Shown here: one piece after another, positions 50,336-59,901 of the stretch
Position numbering within the stretch: position 1 is the stretch's first letter
How the letters are laid out: the number at the start of each line of letters is the position of its first letter
Assembly (NCBI GenBank): GCA_016714645.1
Contig: JADKCI010000005.1
Span: forward strand, 611,148-675,147
Direction: 5' to 3'
Length of the DNA stretch: 64,000 nt
From: Chromatiaceae bacterium
Lineage (GTDB): Bacteria; Pseudomonadota; Gammaproteobacteria; Chromatiales; Chromatiaceae
Made by a program: the position numbers and the translations under genes
The notes under the pieces: generated by a model
Told to the model about the DNA's origin: nothing
Database searches by the model: none
The model's input: only the letters and a program-made list of their open reading frames with translations

Positions 50336-51171
50336 AGATCAGCCTCCTCGAACAGGCCATGGCCCCTGACGCCCTCGACGCCGCCTGGCGCCGCCTCAAG
50401 ACCGAGCACACCCCTTGGTCCCCGGACATCAGTCGCGACGAGTTGCAATACCACCTCATGCGCCACCTTCTGGAATGTCGCTTGGAGGTCTTAAGTGGGG
50501 GCTACCGGCCCCTGCCGCTCCGCCAATTCCCCATGCGCAAGCCCGACGGGCGCATCCGTGTCATCAGTGCCCAGTACCTCAAGGACAAGCTTGTGCAACG
50601 CGCCATCCTCACCATCCTCGAACCCCATGCCGAGCGCCTCTTCCACGACGATAGCTACGCCTACCGCCCCAACCGCAACGTCGAAAAGGCCCTGGACCGC
50701 GTCCGCGAGCGCATCCGCATCGGCACTGACTGGCTGGTCGACGCCGACATCGAACAATTTTTCGACTCGATCCCACACCGCCCCCTGGTCAAGGTCCTCG
50801 ACGCCTTTGTCGCCGACGCGCCCACCATGCGCCTGATCAGCCGCTGGCTCGACCAGGGCGCCCATGTCAAGAGCCTGCTCAGCACCACCCGCGGTATCTC
50901 CCAGGGGGCCATCCTCTCACCCCTCTTCTGCAACCTCTACCTCCACCGTTTTGACACAGCCCTGGCCAAGGCCAAGATCCCCTTCGTGCGTTTCGCCGAT
51001 GACTTTCTCCTCTTCGCCCCGGCGCAGGACCTGGCCGAGAAGGCACTGGACTACGCCACCCGCGAGTTGGATCGCCTCGACCTGAACATCCACCCCGAAA
51101 AAACCCGTGTCGTGCGGGCCAGTCGTGAGGTAACCTTCCTAGGCCAGAGCCTCCCCAACCCCAGCCGCTGA
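50332..51171 (+). CDS. CRISPR-associated reverse transcriptase
   Basis: This 279-residue stand-alone RT is related to group II intron RTs. Motifs: YLKDKLVQRAIL (RT2 region), LVDADIEQFFDSIPH (first catalytic Asp residues D137/D139), GISQGAILSPLFCNLYLHRF, and the catalytic box FADD at 221-224 (normally YADD). LNIHPEKTRVV follows. It lacks a maturase thumb and an endonuclease, as expected for a RT working with Cas1 in copying RNA into new spacers. It starts on the ATGA ending cas1 and lies about 105 bases before the array. Confidence 0.92.
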   Translation: MKISLLEQAMAPDALDAAWRRLKTEHTPWSPDISRDELQYHLMRHLLECRLEVLSGGYRPLPLRQFPMRKPDGRIRVISAQYLKDKLVQRAILTILEPHAERLFHDDSYAYRPNRNVEKALDRVRERIRIGTDWLVDADIEQFFDSIPHRPLVKVLDAFVADAPTMRLISRWLDQGAHVKSLLSTTRGISQGAILSPLFCNLYLHRFDTALAKAKIPFVRFADDFLLFAPAQDLAEKALDYATRELDRLDLNIHPEKTRVVRASREVTFLGQSLPNPSR

Positions 51172-51276
51172 GGCCCCCGACCCTGTGCCGAACCCTAAGT
51201 TTCTCCTATCCCATTTGATATATTCCGGCGACCACCGTAACATCCTGTTCGGGGCCTGGAATCCGCAATTGCCAGG
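51172..51276 (+). promoter_or_regulatory. CRISPR leader
   Basis: These 105 bases lie between the RT stop and the first repeat. They contain an AT-rich patch (CATTTGATATATTCC, around 51211-51225) in otherwise GC-rich DNA and should hold the array promoter. The far end of the array has the broken repeat, which supports this side being the leader. Confidence 0.6.
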
Positions 51277-51872
51277 GGGGCGCCCCCCTACCTGATGAAT
51301 AAGGTATTGAGACGTGCCAACAAGATGTAAAAGAAGAACCTTTTCGGGGCGCCCCCCTACCTGATGAATAAGGTATTGAGACAAGTTGGCGCTGACCAGC
51401 GCCGCCCGGTCCGCAGGGGCGCCCCCCTACCTGATGAATAAGGTATTGAGACGGTCTCCGGGGGTTGCTCATGGGGCTGGTGTTCATGGGGCGCCCCCCT
51501 ACCTGATGAATAAGGTATTGAGACCTCCTCGAAAACCACCAGGCACTGGTTCTCCTCGGGGGCGCCCCCCTACCTGATGAATAAGGTATTGAGACCTTCC
51601 AATCTGGCCTGACCCTCTGCGTGGGCAGGGGCGCCCCCCTACCTGATGAATAAGGTATTGAGACTGGGCTGCGGCACGACGAGGCCGCACAAGCGCAGGG
51701 GGCGCCCCCCTACCTGATGAATAAGGTATTGAGACTAGTAGATGACGACTCCATACACCTGACCGGTGGGGCGCCCCCCTACCTGATGAATAAGGTATTG
51801 AGACCTCCGAACTCCTCCGAATCCTCGGCGAGTCGGGGGCGCCCCCCTACCTGATGAATAAGGTATTGAGAC

Positions 51873-52172
51873 GATGCCCTGATATTGATAAGGAACGGCT
51901 CCTCGGGGGCGCCGGGGCGCCCCCCTACCTGATGAATAAGGTATTGAGACGTAGTACTTGCGGGCGCGGGACCACGCCGAGTCGTGGGGCGCCCCCCTAC
52001 CTGATGAATAAGGTATTGAGACGATGCCCTGATATTGATAAGGAACGGCTCCTCGGGGGCGCCGGGGCGCCCCCCTACCTGATGAATAAGGTATTGAGAC
52101 GTAGTACTTGCGGGCGCGGGACCACGCCGAGTCGTGGGGCGCCCCCCTACCTGATGAATAAGGTATTGAGAC
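51873..52172 (+). repeat. Tandem duplication of two spacer-repeat units
   Basis: Bases 51873-52022 and 52023-52172 match: the spacers beginning GATGCCCTGATATTG and GTAGTACTTGCGGGC each appear twice in the same order, with their repeats. The period is 150 bases. This is best explained by unequal recombination between repeats or slippage, not by two independent acquisitions. Confidence 0.9.
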
Positions 52173-54205
52173 GGTGTAGCGGCGATGCCAGCAGACCATG
52201 GTACCGGGGCGCCCCCCTACCTGATGAATAAGGTATTGAGACCCAGTAGATCACGTCCGCCTCCACCAGTAGGCCCGGGGCGCCCCCCTACCTGATGAAT
52301 AAGGTATTGAGACTAGTGACGGTCCAAGGTACGCTCGATCGCCTTGGGGGCGCCCCCCTACCTGATGAATAAGGTATTGAGACGCTCCGCCGGGCTGGCC
52401 GGTGCCAGCCGGGGTGCTGGGGCGCCCCCCTACCTGATGAATAAGGTATTGAGACTCCGGGACGTAGTAGACGAGGACCCCGTACACCGGGGCGCCCCCC
52501 TACCTGATGAATAAGGTATTGAGACCACCCCGCAAGGCACTGACCCTGTTTCCAGGCGGGGCGCCCCCCTACCTGATGAATAAGGTATTGAGACAAGCAG
52601 ATCCAGCTGATGACATAGGGTCAAGGCGGGGCGCCCCCCTACCTGATGAATAAGGTATTGAGACGCCACGATGAGTGATCCATCCTCACCGAGGAACGGG
52701 GCGCCCCCCTACCTGATGAATAAGGTATTAAGACTCATGTTTTTCAGCCGGTTTGTTGAGGGCTTGCGGGGCGCCCCCCTACCTGATGAATAAGGTATTG
52801 AGACTGCTTGCCCGCGATCGGTCCGTTGTCCTTGCGGGGGCGCCCCCCTACCTGATGAATAAGGTATTGAGACCTACATTTATGGAGTGTGGGGATAGGA
52901 TGCCAGGGGCGCCCCCCTACCTGATGAATAAGGTATTGAGACACGCGCGGTTTGACTCACGGGCCCCATGGCTCCCGGGGCGCCCCCCTACCTGATGAAT
53001 AAGGTATTGAAAGGGCCCGCATCGTTTCCTTTGCGGGGGGCGCCCCCCTACCTGATGAATAAGGTATTGAGACCGACGAGGGCAGCGACGAGGGCAACAA
53101 TGAGGGGGGCGCCCCCCTACCTGATGAATAAGGTATTGAGACTTTCCGGAGACTATCGCCTCCGGTCGCCTGTGGGGGGCGCCCCCCTACCTGATGAATA
53201 AGGTATTGAGACCCACCGTGGTAGCGAGCAGTCGACGCAGGTGTGGGGCGCCCCCCTACCTGATGAATAAGGTATTGAGACCCTCGCGCGACCGCGGGCT
53301 TGTGTTCCTCACAGGGGCGCCCCCCTACCTGATGAATAAGGTATTGAGACCCACCAGCATGGGTGGTCGTCTGTGTGAAGGCGGGGCGCCCCCCTACCTG
53401 ATGAATAAGGTATTGAGACCATCCAGATAGGTCATGACCTTCTCGGTATTGGGGGCGCCCCCCTACCTGATGAATAAGGTATTGAGACTCACGAGCGTGT
53501 CCGGAATGATGCCGGTCGGTGGGGGCGCCCCCCTACCTGATGAATAAGGTATTGAGACGATCGCTGATCGGGGCGTCTACCGGGTGGTCGTCGGGGGCGC
53601 CCCCCTACCTGATGAATAAGGTATTGAGACAGTCTCGGAAAGTGTTGAGGAACCCGTTCGTACTGGGGCGCCCCCCTACCTGATGAATAAGGTATTGAGA
53701 CAGCTTGAAGCCCAGGTTTACGGAATTCACATCGGGGCGCCCCCCTACCTGATGAATAAGGTATTGAGACCAAGTTTGCAGGTCCGCCACTTGCGTTCAT
53801 TGCGGGGCGCCCCCCTACCTGATGAATAAGGTATTGAGACCTTCAGCAGCCGCTCGGCATGGTGCTCCTGGTACCGGGGGCGCCCCCCTACCTGATGAAT
53901 AAGGTATTGAGACACGAAGCAGTGAGTCACTGCTGTTTTGGAATTGGGGCGCCCCCCTACCTGATGAATAAGGTATTGAGACCTTCACGGAAATGCTTCG
54001 AACATTGGCGAACGGAGGGGCGCCCCCCTACCTGATGAATAAGGTATTGAGACCTCCTCTTCGCTAAGCCAACCCCGCACATCTCGGGGGCGCCCCCCTA
54101 CCTGATGAATAAGGTATTGAGACCTGCAAGGACCGGTATCCCAATCAATGGGTATTGGGGCGCCCCCCTACCTGATGAATAAGGTATTGAGACATCAACA
54201 TCTTA

Positions 54206-54345
54206 GTCACGTGGGCCTTGATCATAAATCCGCCCACATTGTTCAGCCCCTGGGCTACAGACCCCTTGTAGAACATGGTCTTGCGTGTGTTAACCCACAT
54301 CAACTGAACGGTCTTGGGCGGATTTATGATCAAGGCCGTCACGTG
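54206..54345. mobile_element. MITE-like element inserted in the last spacer
   Basis: A 124-base element (54214-54337) has perfect 23-base terminal inverted repeats beginning GGCCTTGATCATAAATCC. It is flanked on both sides by the same 8 bases, GTCACGTG (54206-54213 and 54338-54345), a target-site duplication. Removing the element and one duplicate restores a 32-base spacer (54194-54213 joined to 54346-54357). An 8-base duplication is seen in several IS families; I cannot assign one. The interior has no full gene. Confidence 0.85.
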
Positions 54346-54412
54346 AGTCATTCCGGCGGGGCGCCCCCCTACCTGATGAATAAGGGTAACTATTCAGCTC
54401 ACTTGGCCTGAC

Positions 54413-55026
54413 TCAATCCAGGCGCGGCATCGGCGGCTGGCCTTGGAAGGTTAAGACCAAGGCTTGGTACACATTGATGGATTGCTTCTGCAAGGTCGCG
54501 AGAGGTAGGAACGGATGGTGGCAAAGGCCTGGGCACCCGCCACGGCGCGGAAGCCACCGGAGAACTGGTGCTTGAGCTTCGGCATGCGGATATCGCGCTT
54601 CGGCGAGATGGTTGTCGAAGGGGACCTGGAGGTCGGTGATGAAGCGCAGCACCTCGTCGCGGTGCGCTTGCAGGCGGGTGATCAGGTTATAGGCGGGGGT
54701 CTGTTTGACGCGGCGCCGTTGGCCTGGCGGGCGGACGGCGCGCGGATGCTGGCTGGCCGCAGTGATAAGAAGATCGTCATAGCGGGTGAAAAAGTCCTCG
54801 ACCATGAGGCTGGGTAAGGCGGCGAAGCCCGCCGCCCGGGCCAGTTTGGTCGCCGCGTTGGCCTCACACAGCAGGTCGATCAGGGCTTGCGGCCAGCGGC
54901 GGCGCGGGTAGGTCTCCGCCATGGCGATGAGCTCGCGCAGATGATGGGCATTGCCGTACGCATGGGTGCAGTCATAGCTGGCGTAGGCCGACCAATGATC
55001 ATGGGTTGGCGCCGGGATCGGTAAGT
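54413..55026 (-). pseudogene. IS66-family transposase, degraded C-terminal part
   Basis: Reading on the minus strand, HDHWSAYASYDCTHAYGNAH and LRELIAMAETYP match the IS66 transposase core including an HD-x-W catalytic region. Next come KQTPAYNLITRLQAHRDEV and VPFDNHLAEA. The next conserved part (RDIRMPKLKHQFSGGFRAVA) is in another frame, and LQKQSINVYQALVLTF returns to the first, so there are two frameshifts. The N-terminal part and both ends of the element are missing. It abuts the trailer end of the CRISPR array. Confidence 0.8.
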
Positions 55027-55187
55027 GTCAAGGTAGTTGTCGCTTCAGTCATGCCGGGCCCGGGTCACGGCAGGGGGCCGGCAGGTGGCCCTCCGGTGCG
55101 GCGACGCGGGGGCGCGAGAGGTTGCAGGCTTGTCACGTCCTTCGGGCCCCGGGGGCAGACCCCGTTCTCCATCTAACCCCGCCCTCC

Positions 55188-55727
55188 TCAAGCCAATGCC
55201 TCCCGCAGAAATCGGAACAGGCGGCGATCGCCCTCGGGCTTGCCTTGCTCGCGGTCCTTGCGGGCGGCGCGGATCAGGGTCCGCAGTTGATGGCGATCCA
55301 CTTGGGGGAATTCCTCCAGCAACTTGCCCAGGGCCTCGTCCCCCGCCACGATGAGGCGCTCCCGCCAGCCCTCCAGCAGATGGAGACGGGTAGCCTCCTC
55401 CTGTCGGTGGTGCTCCTGGCCCTGCAACAGGTCCGTGACGGCGGCCATGTCATCCCGGGCCAGCAGGTTGGCGATGCGCTTGTAGTGTCGTCCCAGGACG
55501 CGGATGTCCTTGATGCGCGCCGTTTCATCGATAGCGGCCCAGGTGGCGGCGCTCAGTTCCAGACGTTCCAGCTCATGCCGGGGCAGGGACAGGAGGCGTT
55601 TCGCCAGATCCTGGAGGACATGGTGATCACGCTTGACCTGGCTCTTGCTCGGGCCATCGTAGCGGGGCTCGTCGTCGTGGGCCTCGGGGTGCTCTTGCCG
55701 CGGGTGGGCATGCTTCACGCGATCCAT
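55188..55727 (-). CDS. darP: Ribosome assembly factor DarP (YjgA, DUF615)
   Basis: This 179-residue basic protein associates with late 50S ribosomal precursors. GPSKSQVKRDHHVLQDLAKR and LPRHELERLEL at the N-terminus, and LIRAARKDREQGKPEGDRRL followed by FRFLREAL at the end, are family features. The start MDRVKHAHPRQ overlaps the end of recJ by 13 bases; the frame upstream of it is a recJ shadow. Confidence 0.9.
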   Translation of the reverse strand: MDRVKHAHPRQEHPEAHDDEPRYDGPSKSQVKRDHHVLQDLAKRLLSLPRHELERLELSAATWAAIDETARIKDIRVLGRHYKRIANLLARDDMAAVTDLLQGQEHHRQEEATRLHLLEGWRERLIVAGDEALGKLLEEFPQVDRHQLRTLIRAARKDREQGKPEGDRRLFRFLREALA

Positions 55728-57526
55728 TCCAGGTGCTCCAGGATCAATTGGGGCTTGAATACGCCCCGGAATTCGTTGACATCCAGGCGGTAGGCGAGAC
55801 GAACGCGGTCGCCGGGGCCATCCATCTGATCGCCCAGCCGAAAACCGATGCCGTCGATAGCCAGGCCAACACCGCCCTCGGCGCGCAGGCGCAGGCGCAG
55901 GTGTTCCCCATCCCCCACCTGCTTGCGGCTCAGGACCTGGAAGACCCCGTCGAAGAGGGGCTCGGGGAAGCCCTTCCCCCAAGGGCCCGCGTGACGCAGG
56001 GTCTGGGCGGTGGCCAAGTCGAGGGCCTGGGGTGGCAGTTCACCGTCGGAGAGAATCTCGCGCACCGGTGGGGTATCGCCGATCTCGGCCCGCACGGCCT
56101 GACAAAAGGCCTCGCGGAAGGGCGGGAAGGCGGCCTCCTCCAGGGTTAGGCCGGCGGCCATGGCGTGACCACCAAAGCGCATGATCAGGCCCGGCTGGCG
56201 TTTGTCTACGGCATCGATGAGGTCGCGCATGTGCAGGCCCTCGACGGAACGGGCGGAGCCGCGCAGCCGGCCATCCTCGCCGGGGGCGAAGGCGATGGCG
56301 GGTCGTTGCCAGCGCTCGCGGATGCGGGAGGCGAGGATGCCGACGACACCCTGATGCCAGCCCGGATCGAAGAGACAAAGCGCCGGCGGCAGCCCGCCGG
56401 ATTCCAGATTCAAGGCCGCCAGGGCGGCATCCGCCTCGAGCTTCATGCCATTCTCGATCTCCCGCCGGCGCTTGTTGAGGTCGTCCAGCTCCCGCGCCAT
56501 GGCGGCGGCCTGGGCCGGGTCGTCCGTCAGCAGGCATTCGACGCCCAGGGCCATGTCCTCGAGCCGGCCAGCGGCATTGAGGCGCGGCGCCGCCAGGAAC
56601 CCCAGGTCGCGGGCCACGGCCCGGTTCGGGTCACAGCCAGCCACCATCAACAGGGCCCGCACCCCCGGGTTGCCATTGCCCGCGCGGATGCGGCGCAGGC
56701 CCCGTTCCACCAGGATGCGGTTGTTCTGATCGAGGGTGACGACGTCCGCCACGGTCCCCAGGGCCACCAGATCCAGGAGGTCCGCCAGCCTGGGGGCTAC
56801 GCGGTCGGGTCCAAACCAGCCCAGATCGCGCAGCCGGGCCCGCAGGGCGGCGAGCAGGTAGAAGACTACGCCGACCCCGGCCAGGTGCTTGCTGGGAAAG
56901 GGGTCTCCCGGCTGGTTGGGGTTGACGATGGCCGCTGCCTCCGGTAGGAGCTCCCCTGCCAGGTGGTGGTCGGTGACGATGACCTGGATGCCCAGTTCGT
57001 TGGCCCGGGCCACGCCCGCGACGGCGGCGATGCCGTTATCGACGGTCAGGATCAGATCGGGACGCCACTCCAGGGCCGCGTCCACCACCGCCGGGCTCAG
57101 GCCATAGCCATAGGCAAAGCGGCTCGGCACCAGGTAGGAGACCCGCCCCGCGCCCATGGCGCGCAGGCCCCGCACGGCCAGGGCGCTGCCGGTGGCGCCG
57201 TCGGCGTCATAATCGCCCACCACCAGAATGGAGCCCCCGCCCGTCACCCATTCCGCCAACCGCTCCGCCGCCCGGCCGATGTCGAGCAGGGTCCCGGACG
57301 GGTGCAGGGCACCCAGGGGGAGCTGACAGCCGGACTCATCCCGCACCCCGCGCGCCAGGTAGATGCGGCGCAGAAAGGGTGACAGGTTGTGAGGCATGAG
57401 GACCGAGGCCGCCGGCATGGGGCGGCGGCGGATCACCACCCGCACGGCCGCGGGGCTAGCCTCCACCGGGGCGGAAGAGCCCGGGGCCGCCACGACAGGG
57501 GTTTGGGGTTTGGAGCGTATGGCCAT
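55715..57526 (-). CDS. recJ: Single-stranded-DNA-specific exonuclease RecJ
   Basis: This 603-residue 5'-3' exonuclease acts in recombination and mismatch repair. DHH-family motifs are present in order: VVGDYDADGATGSAL, LTVDNGIAA, VIVTDHHLAGE, LDLVALGTVADVV and the DHHA1 motif RFGGHAMAAGLTLEEA. A C-terminal OB-fold follows. The start MAIRSKPQTP is preferred to the in-frame ATG 78 bases upstream. Its first ~45 residues are Ala/Pro-rich, a little longer than usual. darP follows with overlap. Confidence 0.93.
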   Translation of the reverse strand: MAIRSKPQTPVVAAPGSSAPVEASPAAVRVVIRRRPMPAASVLMPHNLSPFLRRIYLARGVRDESGCQLPLGALHPSGTLLDIGRAAERLAEWVTGGGSILVVGDYDADGATGSALAVRGLRAMGAGRVSYLVPSRFAYGYGLSPAVVDAALEWRPDLILTVDNGIAAVAGVARANELGIQVIVTDHHLAGELLPEAAAIVNPNQPGDPFPSKHLAGVGVVFYLLAALRARLRDLGWFGPDRVAPRLADLLDLVALGTVADVVTLDQNNRILVERGLRRIRAGNGNPGVRALLMVAGCDPNRAVARDLGFLAAPRLNAAGRLEDMALGVECLLTDDPAQAAAMARELDDLNKRRREIENGMKLEADAALAALNLESGGLPPALCLFDPGWHQGVVGILASRIRERWQRPAIAFAPGEDGRLRGSARSVEGLHMRDLIDAVDKRQPGLIMRFGGHAMAAGLTLEEAAFPPFREAFCQAVRAEIGDTPPVREILSDGELPPQALDLATAQTLRHAGPWGKGFPEPLFDGVFQVLSRKQVGDGEHLRLRLRAEGGVGLAIDGIGFRLGDQMDGPGDRVRLAYRLDVNEFRGVFKPQLILEHLEWIA

Positions 57527-57689
57527 GCGCGGGGAGCTTACCACGGACAGGGCGGAGAGGGCGGCGGCGTACTTGGGATTGCCGCACTCAATCGGCCAGC
57601 GCACCCTGAATCCTCTTCCGCACTCCCGACGAGGCCCCGGATGCAGGGTAAACTAGCGGCAAACCCGCGCCCCCCTACCGGAGCCCTTC

Positions 57690-58832
57690 ATGCACCCTGA
57701 ATTCGATCTCTCGCCAGACCTCTGCTACCTCAACCACGCCGCCGTGGCCCCCTGGCCGCGACGGGCGGTGACGGCGGTGACCCGCTTCGCCGAGGCCAAT
57801 GGCCGCCGGGGCTCGGCGGACTATGCGACCTGGCTCGCTACCGAACAGCGGCTGCGCGAACGCTTGGCGGACCTCATCCAGGCCCCCTCCACCGACGACA
57901 TCGCCCTGGTCAAGAACACCTCGGAGGGCCTGTCCATCCTGGCGCAGGGGCTGGACTGGCAAGCGGGGGACAATATCGTGGGCATCGCCCAGGAATTCCC
58001 CTCCAACCGCCTGCCCTGGGAGGCCCTGCAGGATCAGGGGGTCGCCTACCGCGTCCTGGACCTCGACACCACGGATGACCCCGAGACCGCCCTCGACGAG
58101 CTCTGCGACGCCCGCACCCGGCTGGTCGCCGTGAGTTCGGTTCAGTACGCGCGCGGCTTGCGTCTAGATCTGGAGCGTCTTAGCGCCACCTGCCTCCGCC
58201 GGGGCATCCTGCTCTGCGTGGACGCCATCCAGAGCCTGGGCGCCCTGCCCTTCGACCTCCAGCGGATCCCCGTGGATGTGGTCGTGGCCGATGGTCATAA
58301 ATGGATGCTGGGACCGGAGGGCATCGCCCTCCTCTATGTCGCGCCAGCCCTGAGGCCCAGGCTCAGGCTGCGCCAGTTCGGCTGGCACATGATCGCCCAC
58401 CCCGGCGACTACGACCGCCATGACTGGACCCCCTCCCCCACCGCCACCCGCTTCGAGTGCGGCAGCCCCAACCTCTTGGGCATCCACGCCCTGGAGGCCA
58501 GCCTCTCCCTCCTGCAAGAGGTGGGCATGGCGTCCGTGGCATCCGCCATCGAGCAGCGAATCAGCCGGCTCATGAGCCTCATGGATCAGGCCGGCTTTGA
58601 GGTCCTGACCCCCCGCGCCCCCGAGCGCCACGCGGGTATCCTGACCTTCCGCGTCCCCGGGGCCGATCACCCGCGTCTGTGGCGCGAACTCCAGACCCGG
58701 GGCGTCAGTTGCGCCCTGCGGGGCGGGGGCATTCGCTTTTCACCGCACTTTTACACGGATGAGGCTTTGCTCGACCGGGCTGTAACGCTGGTCAAGGAAG
58801 TATTGGCGGATGGCTATACCCAACACACCTGA
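57690..58832 (+). CDS. Class V aminotransferase / cysteine desulfurase-like protein
   Basis: This 380-residue PLP enzyme of the SufS/NifS/CsdA fold has LCYLNHAAVAPWPRRAV at the start, VKNTSEGLSILAQGL, the cofactor Asp in CVDAIQSLGALPFD, and the PLP lysine in VADGHKWMLGPEG. The RFECGSPNLLGIHALE motif is also present. The typical active-site Cys loop of desulfurases is not evident (the late region reads VSCALRGGGIRFSPHFY), so it may use a different substrate. Its last codons (DGYTQHT) are encoded by a REP-like element. Confidence 0.8.
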   Translation: MHPEFDLSPDLCYLNHAAVAPWPRRAVTAVTRFAEANGRRGSADYATWLATEQRLRERLADLIQAPSTDDIALVKNTSEGLSILAQGLDWQAGDNIVGIAQEFPSNRLPWEALQDQGVAYRVLDLDTTDDPETALDELCDARTRLVAVSSVQYARGLRLDLERLSATCLRRGILLCVDAIQSLGALPFDLQRIPVDVVVADGHKWMLGPEGIALLYVAPALRPRLRLRQFGWHMIAHPGDYDRHDWTPSPTATRFECGSPNLLGIHALEASLSLLQEVGMASVASAIEQRISRLMSLMDQAGFEVLTPRAPERHAGILTFRVPGADHPRLWRELQTRGVSCALRGGGIRFSPHFYTDEALLDRAVTLVKEVLADGYTQHT

Positions 58833-58858
58833 GTTTTGGGTTGCCCGGGCCGGGTATA
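58815..58858. repeat. REP-like palindromic element, copy 2
   Basis: TATACCCAACACACC at the left and CCGGGCCGGGTATA at the right are the same ends as in copy 1. Its left part is translated as the C-terminus of the aminotransferase gene. Confidence 0.6.
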
Positions 58859-58899
58859 ACTCGGAAAATCAACATTTGAATCGCGAGGCTCGTCGCCCA

Positions 58900-59901
58900 A
58901 TGCTTGATACCCTGCCCCTGCTAAGCGCCACCGACTTTCCGCCCCTGCGCCGCCGTAGCCTGACGACCCTCCAGGTGAATTTGGGCTACCGCTGTAACCA
59001 AACTTGCGTCCATTGCCACGTCAACGCCGGTCCCCAGCGGACCGAGCAGATGGATGACGCCACTCTCGCGCTGATCCCTCGCGTACTCGCCGCCCGGGGG
59101 TTGCGGGCTCTGGACCTCACCGGCGGCGCCCCCGAGCTGCATCCGCGCTTTCGCTGGCTAGTGGCGACCGCGCGCGGGCTCGGGGCCAGGGTAATCGACC
59201 GCTGCAACCTGACCATCCTCTCCGAGCCGGGGTTCGAGGACCTGGCGGACTTCCTTGCCGCCCAGGGGGTGGAGGTACTGGCCTCGCTGCCCTGTTATCT
59301 GGAGGACAACGTGGATACCCAGCGCGGCCAGGGGGTTTACCAGCGCAGCATCGAGGGACTCAAGCGATTGAATGACCTGGGTTACGGTCGGCCCGGCAGC
59401 GGCCTCGACCTGAATCTCATCTACAACCCCGGTGGACCCCGCCTGCCGCCGGAACAAACCGGCTTGGAGGCGGACTACCAGCGGGAGTTGCAGGCCCGCC
59501 ACGGCATCGGCTTCAACCGGCTCTACACCCTGACCAACATGCCCATCAAGCGCTTTGGCAGCACCCTTATCTCCCGGGGCCAGTTTGGCGATTACATGAC
59601 CCTGCTCAAGGACAGCTTCCACCCCGCCAACCTGGAGCAGGTCATGTGCCGCGATTTGATCAGCGTGGACTGGCGGGGCCGGTTGTTCGACTGCGACTTC
59701 AATCAGCAACTGGGGCTGGGGCTGGCCCCGGTCGGCCCAAGTGACGAGGGGCGCCATGAGCCCTGCCTGCGCGACCTGCTAGAGACCGATTTTGCCTGGG
59801 GCCCCATTGTCATCGCCGATCACTGTTATGGCTGTACCGCGGGCCAGGGCAGTAGTTGCGGCGGGGCCCTGGCCGCTCCCGGTCCGATTCCCGCCCCATG
59901 A
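58900..59901 (+). CDS. ArsS-like radical SAM protein
   Basis: This 333-residue protein has the radical SAM cluster motif C32-x3-C36-x2-C39 (RCNQTCVHCHVNAG), then LDLTGGAPELHPRFRWLV and LPCYLEDNVDTQRGQGVY. A DUF3641-type C-terminal domain ends with a Cys-rich patch (CYGCTAGQGSSCGG). These are features of the arsenosugar biosynthesis family ArsS, although many members lie outside arsenic loci and no arsenic gene is seen here. The start MLDTLPLLSA excludes the preceding REP-like element. It overlaps the next gene by ATGA. Confidence 0.85.
   Translation: MLDTLPLLSATDFPPLRRRSLTTLQVNLGYRCNQTCVHCHVNAGPQRTEQMDDATLALIPRVLAARGLRALDLTGGAPELHPRFRWLVATARGLGARVIDRCNLTILSEPGFEDLADFLAAQGVEVLASLPCYLEDNVDTQRGQGVYQRSIEGLKRLNDLGYGRPGSGLDLNLIYNPGGPRLPPEQTGLEADYQRELQARHGIGFNRLYTLTNMPIKRFGSTLISRGQFGDYMTLLKDSFHPANLEQVMCRDLISVDWRGRLFDCDFNQQLGLGLAPVGPSDEGRHEPCLRDLLETDFAWGPIVIADHCYGCTAGQGSSCGGALAAPGPIPAP

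Larger units (their letters stand above)
51277..54385 (+). CRISPR. Type III CRISPR array, 42 full repeats plus a broken terminal repeat
   Basis: The 37-base repeat begins GGGGCGCCCCCCTACC, passes through TGATGAATAAGG and ends TATTGAGAC. Spacers are mostly 32-36 bases. The first repeat is at 51277-51313 and the last full one at 54157-54193. A 28-base terminal repeat (54358-54385) loses its 3' end. The 3' ATTGAGAC resembles the ATTGAAAC/G 8-base crRNA tag of type III systems, so transcription runs on the plus strand from the RT side. Variant tag ends occur at 52698 (ATTAAGAC) and 52977 (ATTGAAAG). Cas6 upstream is the likely processing enzyme. Confidence 0.98.

Noticed and set aside
51735..52669. 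Long open frames through the CRISPR array on the minus strand with repeating SQYLIHQVGGRP peptides
   Set aside because: They are translations of the repeat and are not proteins. The repeat simply lacks stops in those frames.
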